Shown here one piece after another: positions 55,080 through 64,000 of a stretch of DNA of 64,000 bases. The position numbers were made by a program, and so were the translations under genes. The stretch lies in contig NZ_CAJRAF010000002.1 in assembly GCF_907164905.1 (NCBI RefSeq), positions 4,054,001 to 4,118,000 on the forward strand. The letters run 5' to 3'. Each line of letters begins with the position of its first letter. Position 1 is the stretch's first letter. This DNA comes from Dyadobacter sp. CECT 9275. GTDB taxonomy: Bacteria > Bacteroidota > Bacteroidia > Cytophagales > Spirosomataceae. The notes below the pieces were generated by a model. The model saw only the letters and a list, made by a program, of their open reading frames with translations. It searched no databases and was not told the origin of the DNA.

Positions 55080-56306
55080 TCAGGCATCCAGTTCACCGGC
55101 GATCACATTGAGGCTACTCATGGTAAGAATAGCGTCTGAAAGTGAGCTTCCCTTGCACATTTCCGGGTATGCCTGATAATATATAAAACTTGGTCTGCGG
55201 AAATGCAGCCTGTACGGAGCCCTTCCTCCGTCACTGATCAGATAAAAACCGAGTTCTCCGTTTCCGCCTTCCACAGAGTGATATACCTCCCCAATGGGGG
55301 CATCAATCTCACCCATTACTATTTTAAAATGATAGATTAGTGCCTCCATGCTCCGATATACTTCTTTTTTAGGAGGCAGATAAAATTCCGGAGCATCCGC
55401 ATAGTAGGGGCCTTCCGGCAGGTTGTTGATAGCCTGTTCCACTATTTTCAGGCTTTGCCACATTTCTTCATTCCTGACCATGTAGCGGTCATAGGTGTCT
55501 CCGTTCTGGCCAACGGGTATGCTGAAATCAAAATCTTCGTACGAAGAATACGGATTCATTACCCTGACGTCGTAATCCAAACCTGCTGCTCTTAGGTTTG
55601 GGCCTGTAAAGCCATAAGATAATGCGCGCTCCTGAGAAATAGGACCAACATTAATGGTACGGTCCATGAAGATACGGTTACGGTTGAGAAGCTTTTCCAG
55701 TTCTCTTAAAACCGGTGGGAAGGTTTTGATGAATTCATGTATCTTTCTGATCGCCGTGCTGGAAAGGTCTCTTTCCATACCGCCCACACGGCCCATGTTG
55801 GTTGTCAGACGGGCACCGCAAACCTCTTCATATATTTCATATATTTCTTCCCTTTTCTGCATCACATATAAAAAGCCGGTGAAGGCTCCAGTATCCACAC
55901 CCAGGATACTGTTACAGATGATATGGTCGGATATCCGTGCGAGCTCCATCATGATCACCCTGATGTACTGTGCCCTTTTGGGGACTTCTACCTGAAGGAG
56001 TTTTTCTACTGTCATGTGCCATCCCAGATTATTAATGGGAGACGAACAGTAATTCATCCGGTCGGTAAGTGTTGTGATCTGATAAAAGGGCCGTCTTTCG
56101 GCAATTTTCTCGAATGCCCTGTGGATATATCCGATGGTCTGCTCACCTGAAACAATTTTTTCACCATCCATTTTGAGGATGTTCTGAAAAATTCCATGTG
56201 TGGCAGGGTGGGTAGGCCCAAGGTTAAGGGTAGTCAGTTCTTCAACCAGCTCGGGTAATTCCGAGTTAGCAGGAACATTACGCGGTAATAATTCAATATC
56301 TGCCAT
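55080..56306 (-). CDS. nuoD: NADH-quinone oxidoreductase subunit D
   Basis: 408 residues. 49-kDa subunit signatures NLGPTHPATHGIFQNILKMD, IGYIHRAFEKIAERRPFYQI and ASFIYYQAYPEMCKG-like C-terminus. It lines the quinone site with NuoB. The start is kept at ATG 56306 because the conserved N-terminal region follows 30 residues later, as usual. Confidence 0.95.
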   Translation of the reverse strand: MADIELLPRNVPANSELPELVEELTTLNLGPTHPATHGIFQNILKMDGEKIVSGEQTIGYIHRAFEKIAERRPFYQITTLTDRMNYCSSPINNLGWHMTVEKLLQVEVPKRAQYIRVIMMELARISDHIICNSILGVDTGAFTGFLYVMQKREEIYEIYEEVCGARLTTNMGRVGGMERDLSSTAIRKIHEFIKTFPPVLRELEKLLNRNRIFMDRTINVGPISQERALSYGFTGPNLRAAGLDYDVRVMNPYSSYEDFDFSIPVGQNGDTYDRYMVRNEEMWQSLKIVEQAINNLPEGPYYADAPEFYLPPKKEVYRSMEALIYHFKIVMGEIDAPIGEVYHSVEGGNGELGFYLISDGGRAPYRLHFRRPSFIYYQAYPEMCKGSSLSDAILTMSSLNVIAGELDA

Positions 56307-56329
56307 AGCTTTATACTATTCTATGAGAT

Positions 56330-56830
56330 TTACCTTCCAAAAAGTGCGTCAATCTTATCCTCCCGGGTAGCATCTTCGAGGGGGTATTCCTTGCGCATCG
56401 GGAAATAATCCATTTCTTCAATATTCAAAATTCGCTTAAGATTCGGATGGCCGTCAAAAATGATCCCAAAGAAATCATAGGTTTCGCGTTCCATCCAGTT
56501 GGCACTGGCATACAGGCCTGTGGCGGTAGGTATATGAATATCCAGCTGTGAGAGGGATACTTTGATCCTCACACGGAAGTTATGGATGAAGCTATGTAAA
56601 TGATACACGACCATGAATTCCTTGCCGGCGTTATCGGGGTAATGGATCCCGGTGATGTCGGTAAGGAAGGTAATCTGGTAGTTTTTATGTGTGTTCAGAA
56701 ATTCGAGCAGCGATATAATTTCTTCGCGTGTGGTGGAGAGCGTCAGTAGCCCGTATGGCTCCTCAAAATCAAAAACCTGATCCCCGAATTTTCCTAAAAT
56801 TTCCTCTGCTACCTCCTGATTGCTAAGCAT
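56330..56830 (-). CDS. nuoC: NADH-quinone oxidoreductase subunit C
   Basis: 166 residues from the ATG giving MLSNQEVAEEILGKFG; the frame extends 66 codons into nuoB, but that part is not NuoC-like. Family motif TFLTDITGIHYPDNAGKEFM and the C-terminal ANWMERETYDFFGIIFDGHP with RILNIEEMDYFPMRKEYPL. It starts five bases after the nuoB stop. Confidence 0.94.
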   Translation of the reverse strand: MLSNQEVAEEILGKFGDQVFDFEEPYGLLTLSTTREEIISLLEFLNTHKNYQITFLTDITGIHYPDNAGKEFMVVYHLHSFIHNFRVRIKVSLSQLDIHIPTATGLYASANWMERETYDFFGIIFDGHPNLKRILNIEEMDYFPMRKEYPLEDATREDKIDALFGR

Positions 56831-56834
56831 ACGG

Positions 56835-57377
56835 TTATTGTATATTATAAGATTCCAGCAAGTGCTTATATTCATCGGTATTACGCCGACGGAGTTTTTC
56901 ATTTTGAGCAAGGTACTGAACCTGCATGAGGCCGTCAATGATCTGTTCGGGCCGGGGAGGGCATCCTGGTACGTACACATCCACGGGGATGATCCTGTCG
57001 ATACCCTGCAGTACACTGTAGGTATCAAATATTCCTCCGCTGGATGCGCAGGCTCCTACCGCCATCACCCAACGTGGTTCAGCCATCTGCAGATATACCT
57101 GTTTTACTACGGGTGCCATTTTTTTGGCGATGGTCCCCATTACCATCAGCAGGTCGGCCTGGCGGGGCGAAAAACTCGGACGTTCCGATCCAAAGCGGGA
57201 AATGTCATAATGTGCACCCATGGTGGCCATAAATTCAATTCCGCAGCAGGACGTTGCGAAAGGAAGCGGCCATAACGAATAACTGCGGGCTAATCCGATC
57301 GCCTCATCAAAGGAGGTTGCAAAAAAACCTGAACCGCTATGCCCCTGAGGTGCTTCTGCTATTGTTACTTCTTTCAT
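56835..57377 (-). CDS. nuoB: NADH-quinone oxidoreductase subunit B
   Basis: 180 residues. N2 cluster ligands in TSCCGIEFM, VGACASSGG and VPGCPPRPE. Standard length; two genes from the operon start. Confidence 0.96.
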   Translation of the reverse strand: MKEVTIAEAPQGHSGSGFFATSFDEAIGLARSYSLWPLPFATSCCGIEFMATMGAHYDISRFGSERPSFSPRQADLLMVMGTIAKKMAPVVKQVYLQMAEPRWVMAVGACASSGGIFDTYSVLQGIDRIIPVDVYVPGCPPRPEQIIDGLMQVQYLAQNEKLRRRNTDEYKHLLESYNIQ

Positions 57378-57406
57378 AATATGCCAGTGTTGCGATATTC
57401 AATGAT

Positions 57407-57781
57407 CTACTCTTCCCAGTTCAGTACTCCCTTGCGTATCACATAGTAAAACCCGGACAGAAGGAGCGCCATAAAAACTAACATTTCTATGAAACCAAAC
57501 ATTCCCAATCCTTTAAAGTTAACTGCCCAGGGATACATAAAAATAACCTCTACGTCGAAGAGGACAAACAGTATCGCCACCAGAAAATATTTAACGGAAA
57601 TAGGTGTCCGGGCATCTCCAACGGATTCTATACCACATTCAAAGGGGTCGTCCTTTAACTTGCTTTTGCGGCTTGGGCCTATCAGGTGGGTGACGATCAT
57701 GGTACCGCCTATAAAACCCACGGCCAGCAGAAACTGAACGATAATAGGAAGATAGTCTGATGGAAGATACGTATTTTTCAT
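57407..57781 (-). CDS. nuoA: NADH-quinone oxidoreductase subunit A
   Basis: 124 residues, three membrane helices, with the conserved loop DDPFECGIESVGDARTPISV and FVLFDVEVIFMYPWAV. First gene of the nuoA-J operon. Confidence 0.95.
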   Translation of the reverse strand: MKNTYLPSDYLPIIVQFLLAVGFIGGTMIVTHLIGPSRKSKLKDDPFECGIESVGDARTPISVKYFLVAILFVLFDVEVIFMYPWAVNFKGLGMFGFIEMLVFMALLLSGFYYVIRKGVLNWEE

Positions 57782-57852
57782 TTTTAATTAACAGGCATGT
57801 TGTACTGAATTCTGCCACAAATCAAAGAAATGGCAGTTTGCGCTCTTTCTTT

Positions 57853-57883
57853 CAAAGTTAGTTGCTGCAAATTTATCAATCAA
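57853..57883 (-). promoter_or_regulatory. Bacteroidota-type promoter of the nuo operon
   Basis: On the minus strand TTG (complement of 57881-57883), a 20-base spacer and TAACTTTG (complement of 57853-57860). The leader to nuoA is about 65 bases. Confidence 0.5.
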
Positions 57884-57916
57884 ATTCTTTGGTTTTTCTT
57901 TTGTCTAATTAGTTTC

Positions 57917-57955
57917 ATACTAAATAAGCCCCGGATGGCCGGGGCTTATGAAACA
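57917..57955 (-). terminator. Terminator after the first esterase gene
   Basis: ATAAGCCCCGG (57924-57934) and CCGGGGCTTAT (57939-57949) pair around ATGG, with an outer GTTTCAT/ATGAAAC pairing. It lies 22 bases beyond the stop at 57972. Confidence 0.82.
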
Positions 57956-57971
57956 CTAAAATATGGGAAGG

Positions 57972-60131
57972 TTACCTGATGACGACCTGCTTGGTGAGAC
58001 TTTGCCCTTCTCCCACCACTTTGAGAATGTACTTTCCGGAAGCTAATTGCTCAATCGGTAAATCAACCCTGCTTTTAAGAAGCGGAATGGTCTTGTGGAA
58101 AATCTCTCTGCCAAAAATGTCGTACATGGTAATCACTGCATTCCGGATATCATCTCTAGATTCGATATAGACGTAACTTTCCTGGCTGGGATTGGGGTAT
58201 ATCACCACTTCGTTCTGTTCGTTTGTCTTGAAATCTCTGGCGGAGGTATCGGAGTAGCAGGTCAGGGAATTGTTGCCAATTGTAAATACCACTTTCGCTT
58301 TTGTAGAATAAGTACCGGTTTTCAGGATCTTAATAATTTTGGCGGTGGTATCTGTGTCAGAGCCGGGTCTGCGCCATATGAATACTTCTCCCAGCTGCTG
58401 CTGACTAATATTTGCGGTAATACTGAATGGCCCGGAGGATTCAATGACCGGCTTATCAATTTTGGGCTGGATGGTCAGGGAAGCGTCGGAGGATTTTTCG
58501 GATGTACATCCGAAAATGTTTGACCTTTGCACGTAATAACTGCCGCTTTCAGCAATTTTGGCAGCAGCACCTGTTGCTACCAGGGTGTTACTTGTTTTTT
58601 CGTACCAGCTAAAGATATCATTCGCGCCATTTACCGAAAAGGTGAAGGTGGAGTCGGCACAAGCCTGTTGCTGACCTTGCTGGATGATAGAGGGAGTGGC
58701 GGGCTTGGCGTTATTTTCAAGTACCACCACCGGCGTTAATATTGAGTTACCGCTGGCATCTTTTACCGTTGCCCGGTAGGTGCCCGCATTGGTAACCCTG
58801 ATTGAATTGCCGGTTGCTCCGGTATTCCATTGGTAGGAGGCATATCCGGCAGGTAAGGTAATCGTAACGGCATTGTTTTCGGTTACGCAGGTAGCTGATA
58901 TCTGGGGCAGCGGAGCGGGGGCCAGAGGGGTCACCGTCGAGAAAAACCTTGCATCCAGTACATTATACCAGGCATTTGCAAGAATCTTTAGGGCTTCGTT
59001 TCCAACAAAGTGGGTTCTGTCGGGAAGGCGCTCTGGTACCAGCGGGTCCGTTTCGGGGCCAGGGTATGTTGGATTGAAAGGGGTATCGATGACGGCGTTC
59101 TGCGCTGCGATGATATTGGGGAACGTTCTGTTGGGCGTCTGGGAGTTTTCCGAGGTACGGGATGTCCTGGCAATTACCCAGGTGATTCTTTTTCCGCCGG
59201 TCTCATTACCAAGGCGGTTCATAATGTTTTGCAGATGGTCGCGGTAGGTTGAAGCCGGGGTTCCGAAAAGGCCATCCGTTTCTCCCTGCATCCATAAAAT
59301 GGCCCGTACACCATACTGATTGGCGTAGTTTCTGGCCGCGATCCTGAGATTGGCATAAGGCATCTGATCGGGGTAAACAAAACCGCCGTATTTGTTTTTT
59401 GTAGGAAGTCCTTGCGAACTCAGTGCCCAGTTTTCAATGGAGGTGCCTTCCCATGCAGTGTTGATAAAAAGCACGGGTACGTTTAGCCTGGCTACCAGCT
59501 GATCTCCCAAGGTCCCCCAGCACCATGCACTCTGGCCCCGGGGGGACATGATGCTCAGATCTGAGGTTATTTTTGCAAACTCCGGAGGTGTGGGATCGGT
59601 GAGCCGATCCACACCATCATTGTTATAGTTGGATATATACATGACCCGGTCATCAACGGCCGACGGGCCTGGGTAATTTTTAAGGCCTTGCGCATTGGAC
59701 TGTCCTGAAATGATAAAAACTTCCCCCACGCCCAATCTTTCGAGCACGTCACGGCCAACGACAGTCCCTGCTGAAATGGCTCGTATTTCAACAGCATACC
59801 AGCCTCCGGCGAGTGTGATATTCCCTGCAAAAACGCCTCCTTTAGGAGCTGCCTGCAGAACATCCCAGGGGGTTTCAATTCCCTGTCCTAAAATGACAGG
59901 TACCGCCCTTACCTCGATTTTATCAACCGGTATGCTAAAGGTTCCATTGATGGTAACTGTTCTTTTACCAGTGGCGTCCTGCTGATACACAGCCCGGGGT
60001 ACCGGAGATGTGATTTTGATTTGAGAAAATACTGCCGAAGGTATGATACAAAACAAAAGAAAAGCCTTTGCCACTACCTGGTTAATAAAGTTATTGTACA
60101 TTTTAATCTTTGAACAAGTAAAGTTTCTCAA
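57972..60131 (-). CDS. T9SS-secreted SGNH (sialate O-acetylesterase-type) protein
   Basis: 719 residues; the start may also be the ATG ten codons in. Signal peptide (AFLLFCIIPSAVFSQ), a beta domain (about 38-135), then a SASA/SGNH esterase domain: nucleophile Ser in FIISGQSNAQG, the block WMQGETDGLFG, and a His in DRTHFVGNEALKILANAW. Next come Ig-like segments (CVTENNAVTITLPAGYASYQ; CADSTFTFSVNGANDIFSW) and a C-terminal type IX sorting domain (VVIYPNPSQESYVYIES, ending SLTKQVVIR). It probably removes acyl groups from surface or dietary glycans. Paralogous to the next gene. Confidence 0.85.
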   Translation of the reverse strand: MRNFTCSKIKMYNNFINQVVAKAFLLFCIIPSAVFSQIKITSPVPRAVYQQDATGKRTVTINGTFSIPVDKIEVRAVPVILGQGIETPWDVLQAAPKGGVFAGNITLAGGWYAVEIRAISAGTVVGRDVLERLGVGEVFIISGQSNAQGLKNYPGPSAVDDRVMYISNYNNDGVDRLTDPTPPEFAKITSDLSIMSPRGQSAWCWGTLGDQLVARLNVPVLFINTAWEGTSIENWALSSQGLPTKNKYGGFVYPDQMPYANLRIAARNYANQYGVRAILWMQGETDGLFGTPASTYRDHLQNIMNRLGNETGGKRITWVIARTSRTSENSQTPNRTFPNIIAAQNAVIDTPFNPTYPGPETDPLVPERLPDRTHFVGNEALKILANAWYNVLDARFFSTVTPLAPAPLPQISATCVTENNAVTITLPAGYASYQWNTGATGNSIRVTNAGTYRATVKDASGNSILTPVVVLENNAKPATPSIIQQGQQQACADSTFTFSVNGANDIFSWYEKTSNTLVATGAAAKIAESGSYYVQRSNIFGCTSEKSSDASLTIQPKIDKPVIESSGPFSITANISQQQLGEVFIWRRPGSDTDTTAKIIKILKTGTYSTKAKVVFTIGNNSLTCYSDTSARDFKTNEQNEVVIYPNPSQESYVYIESRDDIRNAVITMYDIFGREIFHKTIPLLKSRVDLPIEQLASGKYILKVVGEGQSLTKQVVIR

Positions 60132-60257
60132 ATTCAGAAAGATAGTTCTAATAGCTATTGGCTCTGTTTACCGAATTATGCAACTGCAAATTTAAAAGAT
60201 TATTTTGGCTATAATATAACTATTCCGGTTTTTTGAATAGACTAATTTACGCAGGTC

Positions 60258-63200
60258 TTAATGAGACAGAACGATTTTTTGTGCTCCGCTGTAATCAGAG
60301 GATATGATCCGGATGATATAGATGCCTGTCGAAAGGTCCGAAATGTTAAAAATCTTTTGTCCGTCAAATTTATTTACAAGAAAACTTTTGTGAATAACAC
60401 CGCGGCTATCCATGACCTCCACTCTTGCATTGCTGATATTCTGGATGGTTTCAACGGTTATTATACCTGTACTTACGGGGTTGGGATAAACAACCATACC
60501 GCCGGTGGTCATATCTGCCGAAAAGATGAAAGGGGCCGAGAAGTCGGAATAGCAGCTTAATGTGGGACTGTAGACCACGGTATTATTGACGGTATATGTT
60601 CCGGACTGCACGACCTTGATTGTTGTACTTTTTTCCGATAAAACGGTCCCGTCTCTGAGCCACACATGATCTCCGTCGTTGATGTTGTTTTCCGATATCA
60701 GCGTGTAGGTTCCTGTTTTTCTGATCGTGGGAGTAGAAGGGGTGGGTTTAACATCTACCAGGATTGCTGTAGAGTATGGAGAATAGCAACCTTTGTCGTC
60801 CACAATACGGGCCGCGTAAGATCCGGAAGTGGTAACGTCTATAATTTCCGCTTCCTGACCACTCGTCCAGAAAAACGTTTGTCCTTCTGACGCCTGCAGC
60901 TGCACGGTATCTCCGTCACAAAATGTGGTAAGTCCCAGTGCGGTGGTTTTGGGGGCAGGAGGAAGTGCCAATGTTTGGGTGCTGATCTGATTACTCGGAT
61001 CGGAGTAGCACTGGAATTCATTGATAGTCTGGACTGTATAAGAGCCTGCTGTGGTGATGGTGACGCTCTGGGAAGACTCGCCATTGCTCCATAAATAACC
61101 CACGGCGGTTGTCGATTCCAATTTGACACTCAAATCGGCACAAAAGGTTGTGGGGCCGACAGCCGTGATAGCAGGCTGTGGAGGCAGGGGATTCTTTACA
61201 ACTTTGGTAACAGCAGAGGCGATGGAAATGCAACCCTTTTCATCTTTGGCTGAGATCGTAAAATCGCCGCTTTCGCGTATATCAATTTCACGGTTACCTG
61301 ATCCGTTACTCCAGACGTAGCTGTAGGCTTCACTACTGCGGAGGGTGGTGTAATCCCGTTCGCAGAAAGTAGTAGGCCTCAGGGCGGTGACGGAAGGTGT
61401 GGCAGGCAGCGGATTCACCTTGACAACCACTTCGTCTGATCTGGATTCACAGCCATTACCGTCTCTCTGAGTCAAAGAAAAAGTACCGGATACTTTGACC
61501 GGTATAGTCTTCGAGGTGGCCGTTGTACTCCAAATGTTGCCGGTATCATAGTTTGAAGTCATGTTAAGTGTACCTCCGTCGCAAAATTCGGTAGGACCAC
61601 TCAGGCTAATCTGGGGCCGGGCGGGAAGCGGATTGACTTTTACCGTAAGGGGATCTGAATCTGGTGAAAAACATCCCAGGTTGTCAAGCGCTCTGACCCG
61701 GTAGTCTCCGGATACCTTGGCGGCTATAGTTGCAGTGGTTTCTCCATTGGACCATACACTTTTTACGGCAGAGCTGGACTGCAAATTTACACTCCCGCCA
61801 TCACAAAATGTGACAGCTCCGCCGGCAGTAATCGTGGGTTTGGGTGGTAAGGGGGCGTTCAGTACGGATATGGCATATTTGTCAGAAGTAGCTTCGCAGC
61901 CATAAATATTTTTGGTAGTAACGGTGTATTCGCCTCCCGTGGTAACACCTAGTCGCTGGCCTGCAAAACCGTTATTCCAGGTTACGTTTTCATTGGTGCT
62001 GGCTATTAAAACAGCTGTGTTTCCGATACAAACCGGATTGCTCCCTTCCAGCGTAATGGAAGGTTTGCCTGGCTGTATGGGCTCACTGATGCGGATCTCC
62101 GGGGAATAGATGAAATTCCCTTTGTCATCCCGGGCCACAGCGCGATAACTGCCGTTACCAACTTGAATGGTATTTCCGTTCTGTCCGCCAGACCAGGATA
62201 TGGAATTATAACCGACAGCATCCACACTGATATTGACGGAATTATTTCCAGAACAGGAAATGCTTGGCCGTAGCGGACCCTGGCCTGTTTGCGGTTGCGA
62301 CTGCGAAAAAAAGGAGTCGTTGAGCTGATTATTCCAAGCCGAGGCAAGTTCTGTTATTCCTGGCCCGTTGAAGTGAACTCCTTCTCCATTGCCACTTCCT
62401 TCTTGGCGGGGAATTTGGATTAAATCGGTATTAGGTCCTGCAAAAACATTGGCTACATTATTGATCACCTTTTTCTGGCCTTCAATCGTATTATTATTAG
62501 TGCCATGTGCATTATCATAGGAGGTAAGGGCCACCATCCAGCTTACATTTTTGCCGCTTTCGTTCCGACTGGCATCAATAACCGCTTTAAGATCACTAGC
62601 ATATTCATCTGTTGTGGCAGGGAACAGATTTTCCGCTTCTCCCTGCTCCCATAACACCGCCCTAACGCCGGTAATAGGAACGTAGTACTGCATTACCCAT
62701 CGCAGGTTAATATAGGGCATTCCGCTTGGAGAATAGGGCAAGGGGACATAAGGCGAAAAGGAGGTACCCGTGATACCTTCGCGCCAGGATTTTACCCGGG
62801 TACCTTCAAAAGCTGTATTGTAGAACAGAATCGGAACATCTAATTTTGATGCCAGCAGATCACCAAGCCGGCCCCAGGCCCAGGCAGACTCCCCTCTGGG
62901 GGATATGCTGGAGGAAGAATTCAGGTGACTGAAATGGGGATAGGGCAGGCCGGAAGCCTGCATATCGTTGGTATTGTTATAATTGACACAACTCACCCGG
63001 TCATCTGCTGCATCTGGCGAGCCCCGGTTCAGAAAACCCTGGCCGTTGGATTGTCCGCTGATAATGAAAACTTCTCCCGCCCCAACATGTTCAACAGACG
63101 AGGTACCAACCACTTGGTCGCCCAGCATTCCACGAACTTCCAACCGGTACCATCCACCGATAATTTCTATGCTTCCTGAGTAGAACCCACCCTGAACATT

Positions 63201-63443
63201 GGACTGGATGGTTTGCCAGTCTGTGGAATTCCCGCCGTCCCCGATCTTCGTAACTTTGGCATCGACGCGATCAATGCGCCTTGTGTAGTTGCCGCCAATA
63301 TGAATTGTAGCGTGATTGGTGTTATTCCTCTGAAAGACAGCCCTATCCATGGGATAATCGATGCTTAACTGGCCGTAAGAATTAGCAGGTAAGAGAGAAC
63401 AGAATAGAAATGCTACTGTTAAAAGTCGCAGACAAAATATCAT
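60258..63443 (-). CDS. Large T9SS-secreted SGNH esterase with Ig-like repeat array
   Basis: 1061 residues from the ATG giving MIFCLRLLTVAFLF (frame open 17 codons upstream). Signal peptide, N-terminal beta domain, then SASA/SGNH esterase with Ser in FIISGQSNGQG, the block VLWEQGEAENLF and His in EGVHFNGPGITELASAW. From about residue 400 to 970 it carries about seven Ig-like repeats of roughly 80-85 residues, each with FCDGG..L, a WSNG-type turn and D..GC.S. The end is a T9SS sorting domain (VVYPNPVSTGIITVET). Same architecture as its neighbour but with a much longer stalk; 126 bases separate the two. Confidence 0.85.
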   Translation of the reverse strand: MIFCLRLLTVAFLFCSLLPANSYGQLSIDYPMDRAVFQRNNTNHATIHIGGNYTRRIDRVDAKVTKIGDGGNSTDWQTIQSNVQGGFYSGSIEIIGGWYRLEVRGMLGDQVVGTSSVEHVGAGEVFIISGQSNGQGFLNRGSPDAADDRVSCVNYNNTNDMQASGLPYPHFSHLNSSSSISPRGESAWAWGRLGDLLASKLDVPILFYNTAFEGTRVKSWREGITGTSFSPYVPLPYSPSGMPYINLRWVMQYYVPITGVRAVLWEQGEAENLFPATTDEYASDLKAVIDASRNESGKNVSWMVALTSYDNAHGTNNNTIEGQKKVINNVANVFAGPNTDLIQIPRQEGSGNGEGVHFNGPGITELASAWNNQLNDSFFSQSQPQTGQGPLRPSISCSGNNSVNISVDAVGYNSISWSGGQNGNTIQVGNGSYRAVARDDKGNFIYSPEIRISEPIQPGKPSITLEGSNPVCIGNTAVLIASTNENVTWNNGFAGQRLGVTTGGEYTVTTKNIYGCEATSDKYAISVLNAPLPPKPTITAGGAVTFCDGGSVNLQSSSAVKSVWSNGETTATIAAKVSGDYRVRALDNLGCFSPDSDPLTVKVNPLPARPQISLSGPTEFCDGGTLNMTSNYDTGNIWSTTATSKTIPVKVSGTFSLTQRDGNGCESRSDEVVVKVNPLPATPSVTALRPTTFCERDYTTLRSSEAYSYVWSNGSGNREIDIRESGDFTISAKDEKGCISIASAVTKVVKNPLPPQPAITAVGPTTFCADLSVKLESTTAVGYLWSNGESSQSVTITTAGSYTVQTINEFQCYSDPSNQISTQTLALPPAPKTTALGLTTFCDGDTVQLQASEGQTFFWTSGQEAEIIDVTTSGSYAARIVDDKGCYSPYSTAILVDVKPTPSTPTIRKTGTYTLISENNINDGDHVWLRDGTVLSEKSTTIKVVQSGTYTVNNTVVYSPTLSCYSDFSAPFIFSADMTTGGMVVYPNPVSTGIITVETIQNISNARVEVMDSRGVIHKSFLVNKFDGQKIFNISDLSTGIYIIRIISSDYSGAQKIVLSH
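60510..62270 (-). repeat. Ig-like repeat array inside the large esterase
   Basis: About seven protein-level repeats. Recurrent elements are PTTFCDG or similar at the start, WSNG in the middle and DxxGCxS near the end. The copies are divergent, so this is an old duplication at protein level, not a DNA-level tandem repeat. Confidence 0.8.
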
Positions 63444-63520
63444 GATAACCCAGAATTTCAAGACAAAGTATCGTTGGAGACACCAAAATTGCAATAAAAG
63501 GTTGCCTCGGGCAAAAAAAA

Positions 63521-64000
63521 TTATCTAACGGGTAACGTCTCGTTGATAGATCTCCAGATAGCGTCTTTTAATTGTTCTATTCCTTCTTGAGTTATTGCAG
63601 AAATGGGTATAACCCGAATTTCGGCAGGGGCAGTTAATTTTAGTTCATCCCATTCTTCGGGTAAAAGAATATCCATTTTGGAAACCGCCAGGATACGGTT
63701 TTTGTCGAGCAAAGAGGGGTTATACAGACGGAGCTCCTGCAGCAAGGTCTGATATTCTGCATTGATATTTTCGGTTGTTGCCGGAATCAGAAAGAGTAGG
63801 ATAGAATTTCGTTCAATATGTCTTAGAAACCGTAGCCCCAGTCCTTTGCCCTGCGAAGCTCCTTCGATAATCCCCGGGATATCCGCCATGACAAAGGATT
63901 TGAAATCCCTGTAGGAAACCACACCCAGGTTCGGTACCAGGGTGGTAAAAGGGTAATCGGCAATTTCGGGCCTGGCCGCTGAAACTGCCGACAGTAATGT
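63521..64000 (-). CDS. obgE: GTPase Obg/CgtA, C-terminal part (runs off the right edge)
   Basis: 159 residues to the window edge. Seen are switch I/II neighbourhood [13 protein letters not shown], the G3 motif in [31 protein letters not shown], the G4-like SKMD and the G5-like ISA. The long glycine-rich Obg domain and the P-loop are beyond the edge. Obg is a ribosome-assembly and stress GTPase. The protein ends soon after the G domain, without a long C-terminal domain, as in other Bacteroidota. Confidence 0.94.
   Translation of the reverse strand, partial: TLLSAVSAARPEIADYPFTTLVPNLGVVSYRDFKSFVMADIPGIIEGASQGKGLGLRFLRHIERNSILLFLIPATTENINAEYQTLLQELRLYNPSLLDKNRILAVSKMDILLPEEWDELKLTAPAEIRVIPISAITQEGIEQLKDAIWRSINETLPVR

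Noticed and set aside
56831..57028. N-terminal extension of the nuoC frame
   Set aside because: It overlaps nuoB out of frame; the NuoC family sequence starts at the ATG at 56830.
1..64000. CRISPR array, prophage, rRNA operon or conjugation genes
   Set aside because: No regularly spaced repeats, no phage structural genes, no rRNA and no relaxase or type IV secretion genes were seen in the window.

Overview
The window looks like chromosome of a Bacteroidota bacterium of the Cytophagales, close to Dyadobacter or Spirosoma. The evidence is: type IX secretion (PorT, and two cargo proteins with C-terminal sorting domains), the exbB-exbD-exbD-tonB operon, promoters of the TTG-N18..23-TAnnTTTG kind, few strong Shine-Dalgarno sites, an OmpA protein with TSP3 repeats, IS elements of Bacteroidota type, and many small Cytophagales-type hypothetical proteins. 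The genus is an inference from protein style; no rRNA or marker tree was available.

Bases 1 to about 12,500 are an accessory and scarred region. It holds a truncated FtsX-type permease, a short FG-GAP-like secreted protein, four small genes of mobile-element style (1873-3668), a LytTR response regulator with its decapitated histidine kinase, a complete IS21-family element (5759-8385), a C-terminally truncated MORC/GHKL ATPase, a DNA cytosine-5 methyltransferase, and a complete ISL3-family (ISAon1-like) element with an 8-bp target duplication (10992-12422). The block ends at a tRNA-Val gene (12567-12641), a plausible island boundary. The IS21 element is flanked by halves of two different genes and has no target duplication, so it marks a deletion or rearrangement. 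The methyltransferase and ATPase are probably the surviving part of a defence (restriction-modification-like) locus.

Bases 12,700-26,200 are core genes: porT-ubiE, an OmpA-family protein, a nuclease-like gene split by an in-frame TGA, a 630-residue PurF-type amidotransferase, recO, recJ-lptB, ruvX-def-nitrilase and gatC. A candidate structured RNA lies at about 26,250-26,395. Bases 26,794-32,770 are the energy-transduction operon exbB-exbD-exbD-tonB, a small membrane protein, a PstS-like lipoprotein and a large TPR protein, closed by a 25-bp perfect hairpin. An 800-base stretch without a recognisable gene follows.

Bases 33,650-49,400 hold a DUF418 membrane protein, BatD-like protein and aroC, an exported Gfo/Idh/MocA oxidoreductase with a SUMF1-fold partner, an ABC-F ATPase, DedA, gamma-carbonic anhydrase, YqgE, a membrane metallophosphoesterase and gcvP. 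A 50-bp perfect palindrome separates gcvP from the convergent complex I operon nuoA-nuoJ (57,781-49,473, minus strand), which stops at nuoJ; nuoK-N are not present here. The right end has two tandem, paralogous T9SS-secreted SGNH/sialate-O-acetylesterase-type proteins, the second with a long array of Ig-like repeats, and the C-terminal part of obgE running off the edge.

I did not find a clearly new multi-gene system. The best leads are the Dcm-MORC remnant, the IS21 deletion scar, the orfA/orfB frame arrangement of the ISL3-type element, the candidate RNA upstream of exbB, and the unknown protein at 3030-3668 with an internal duplication.
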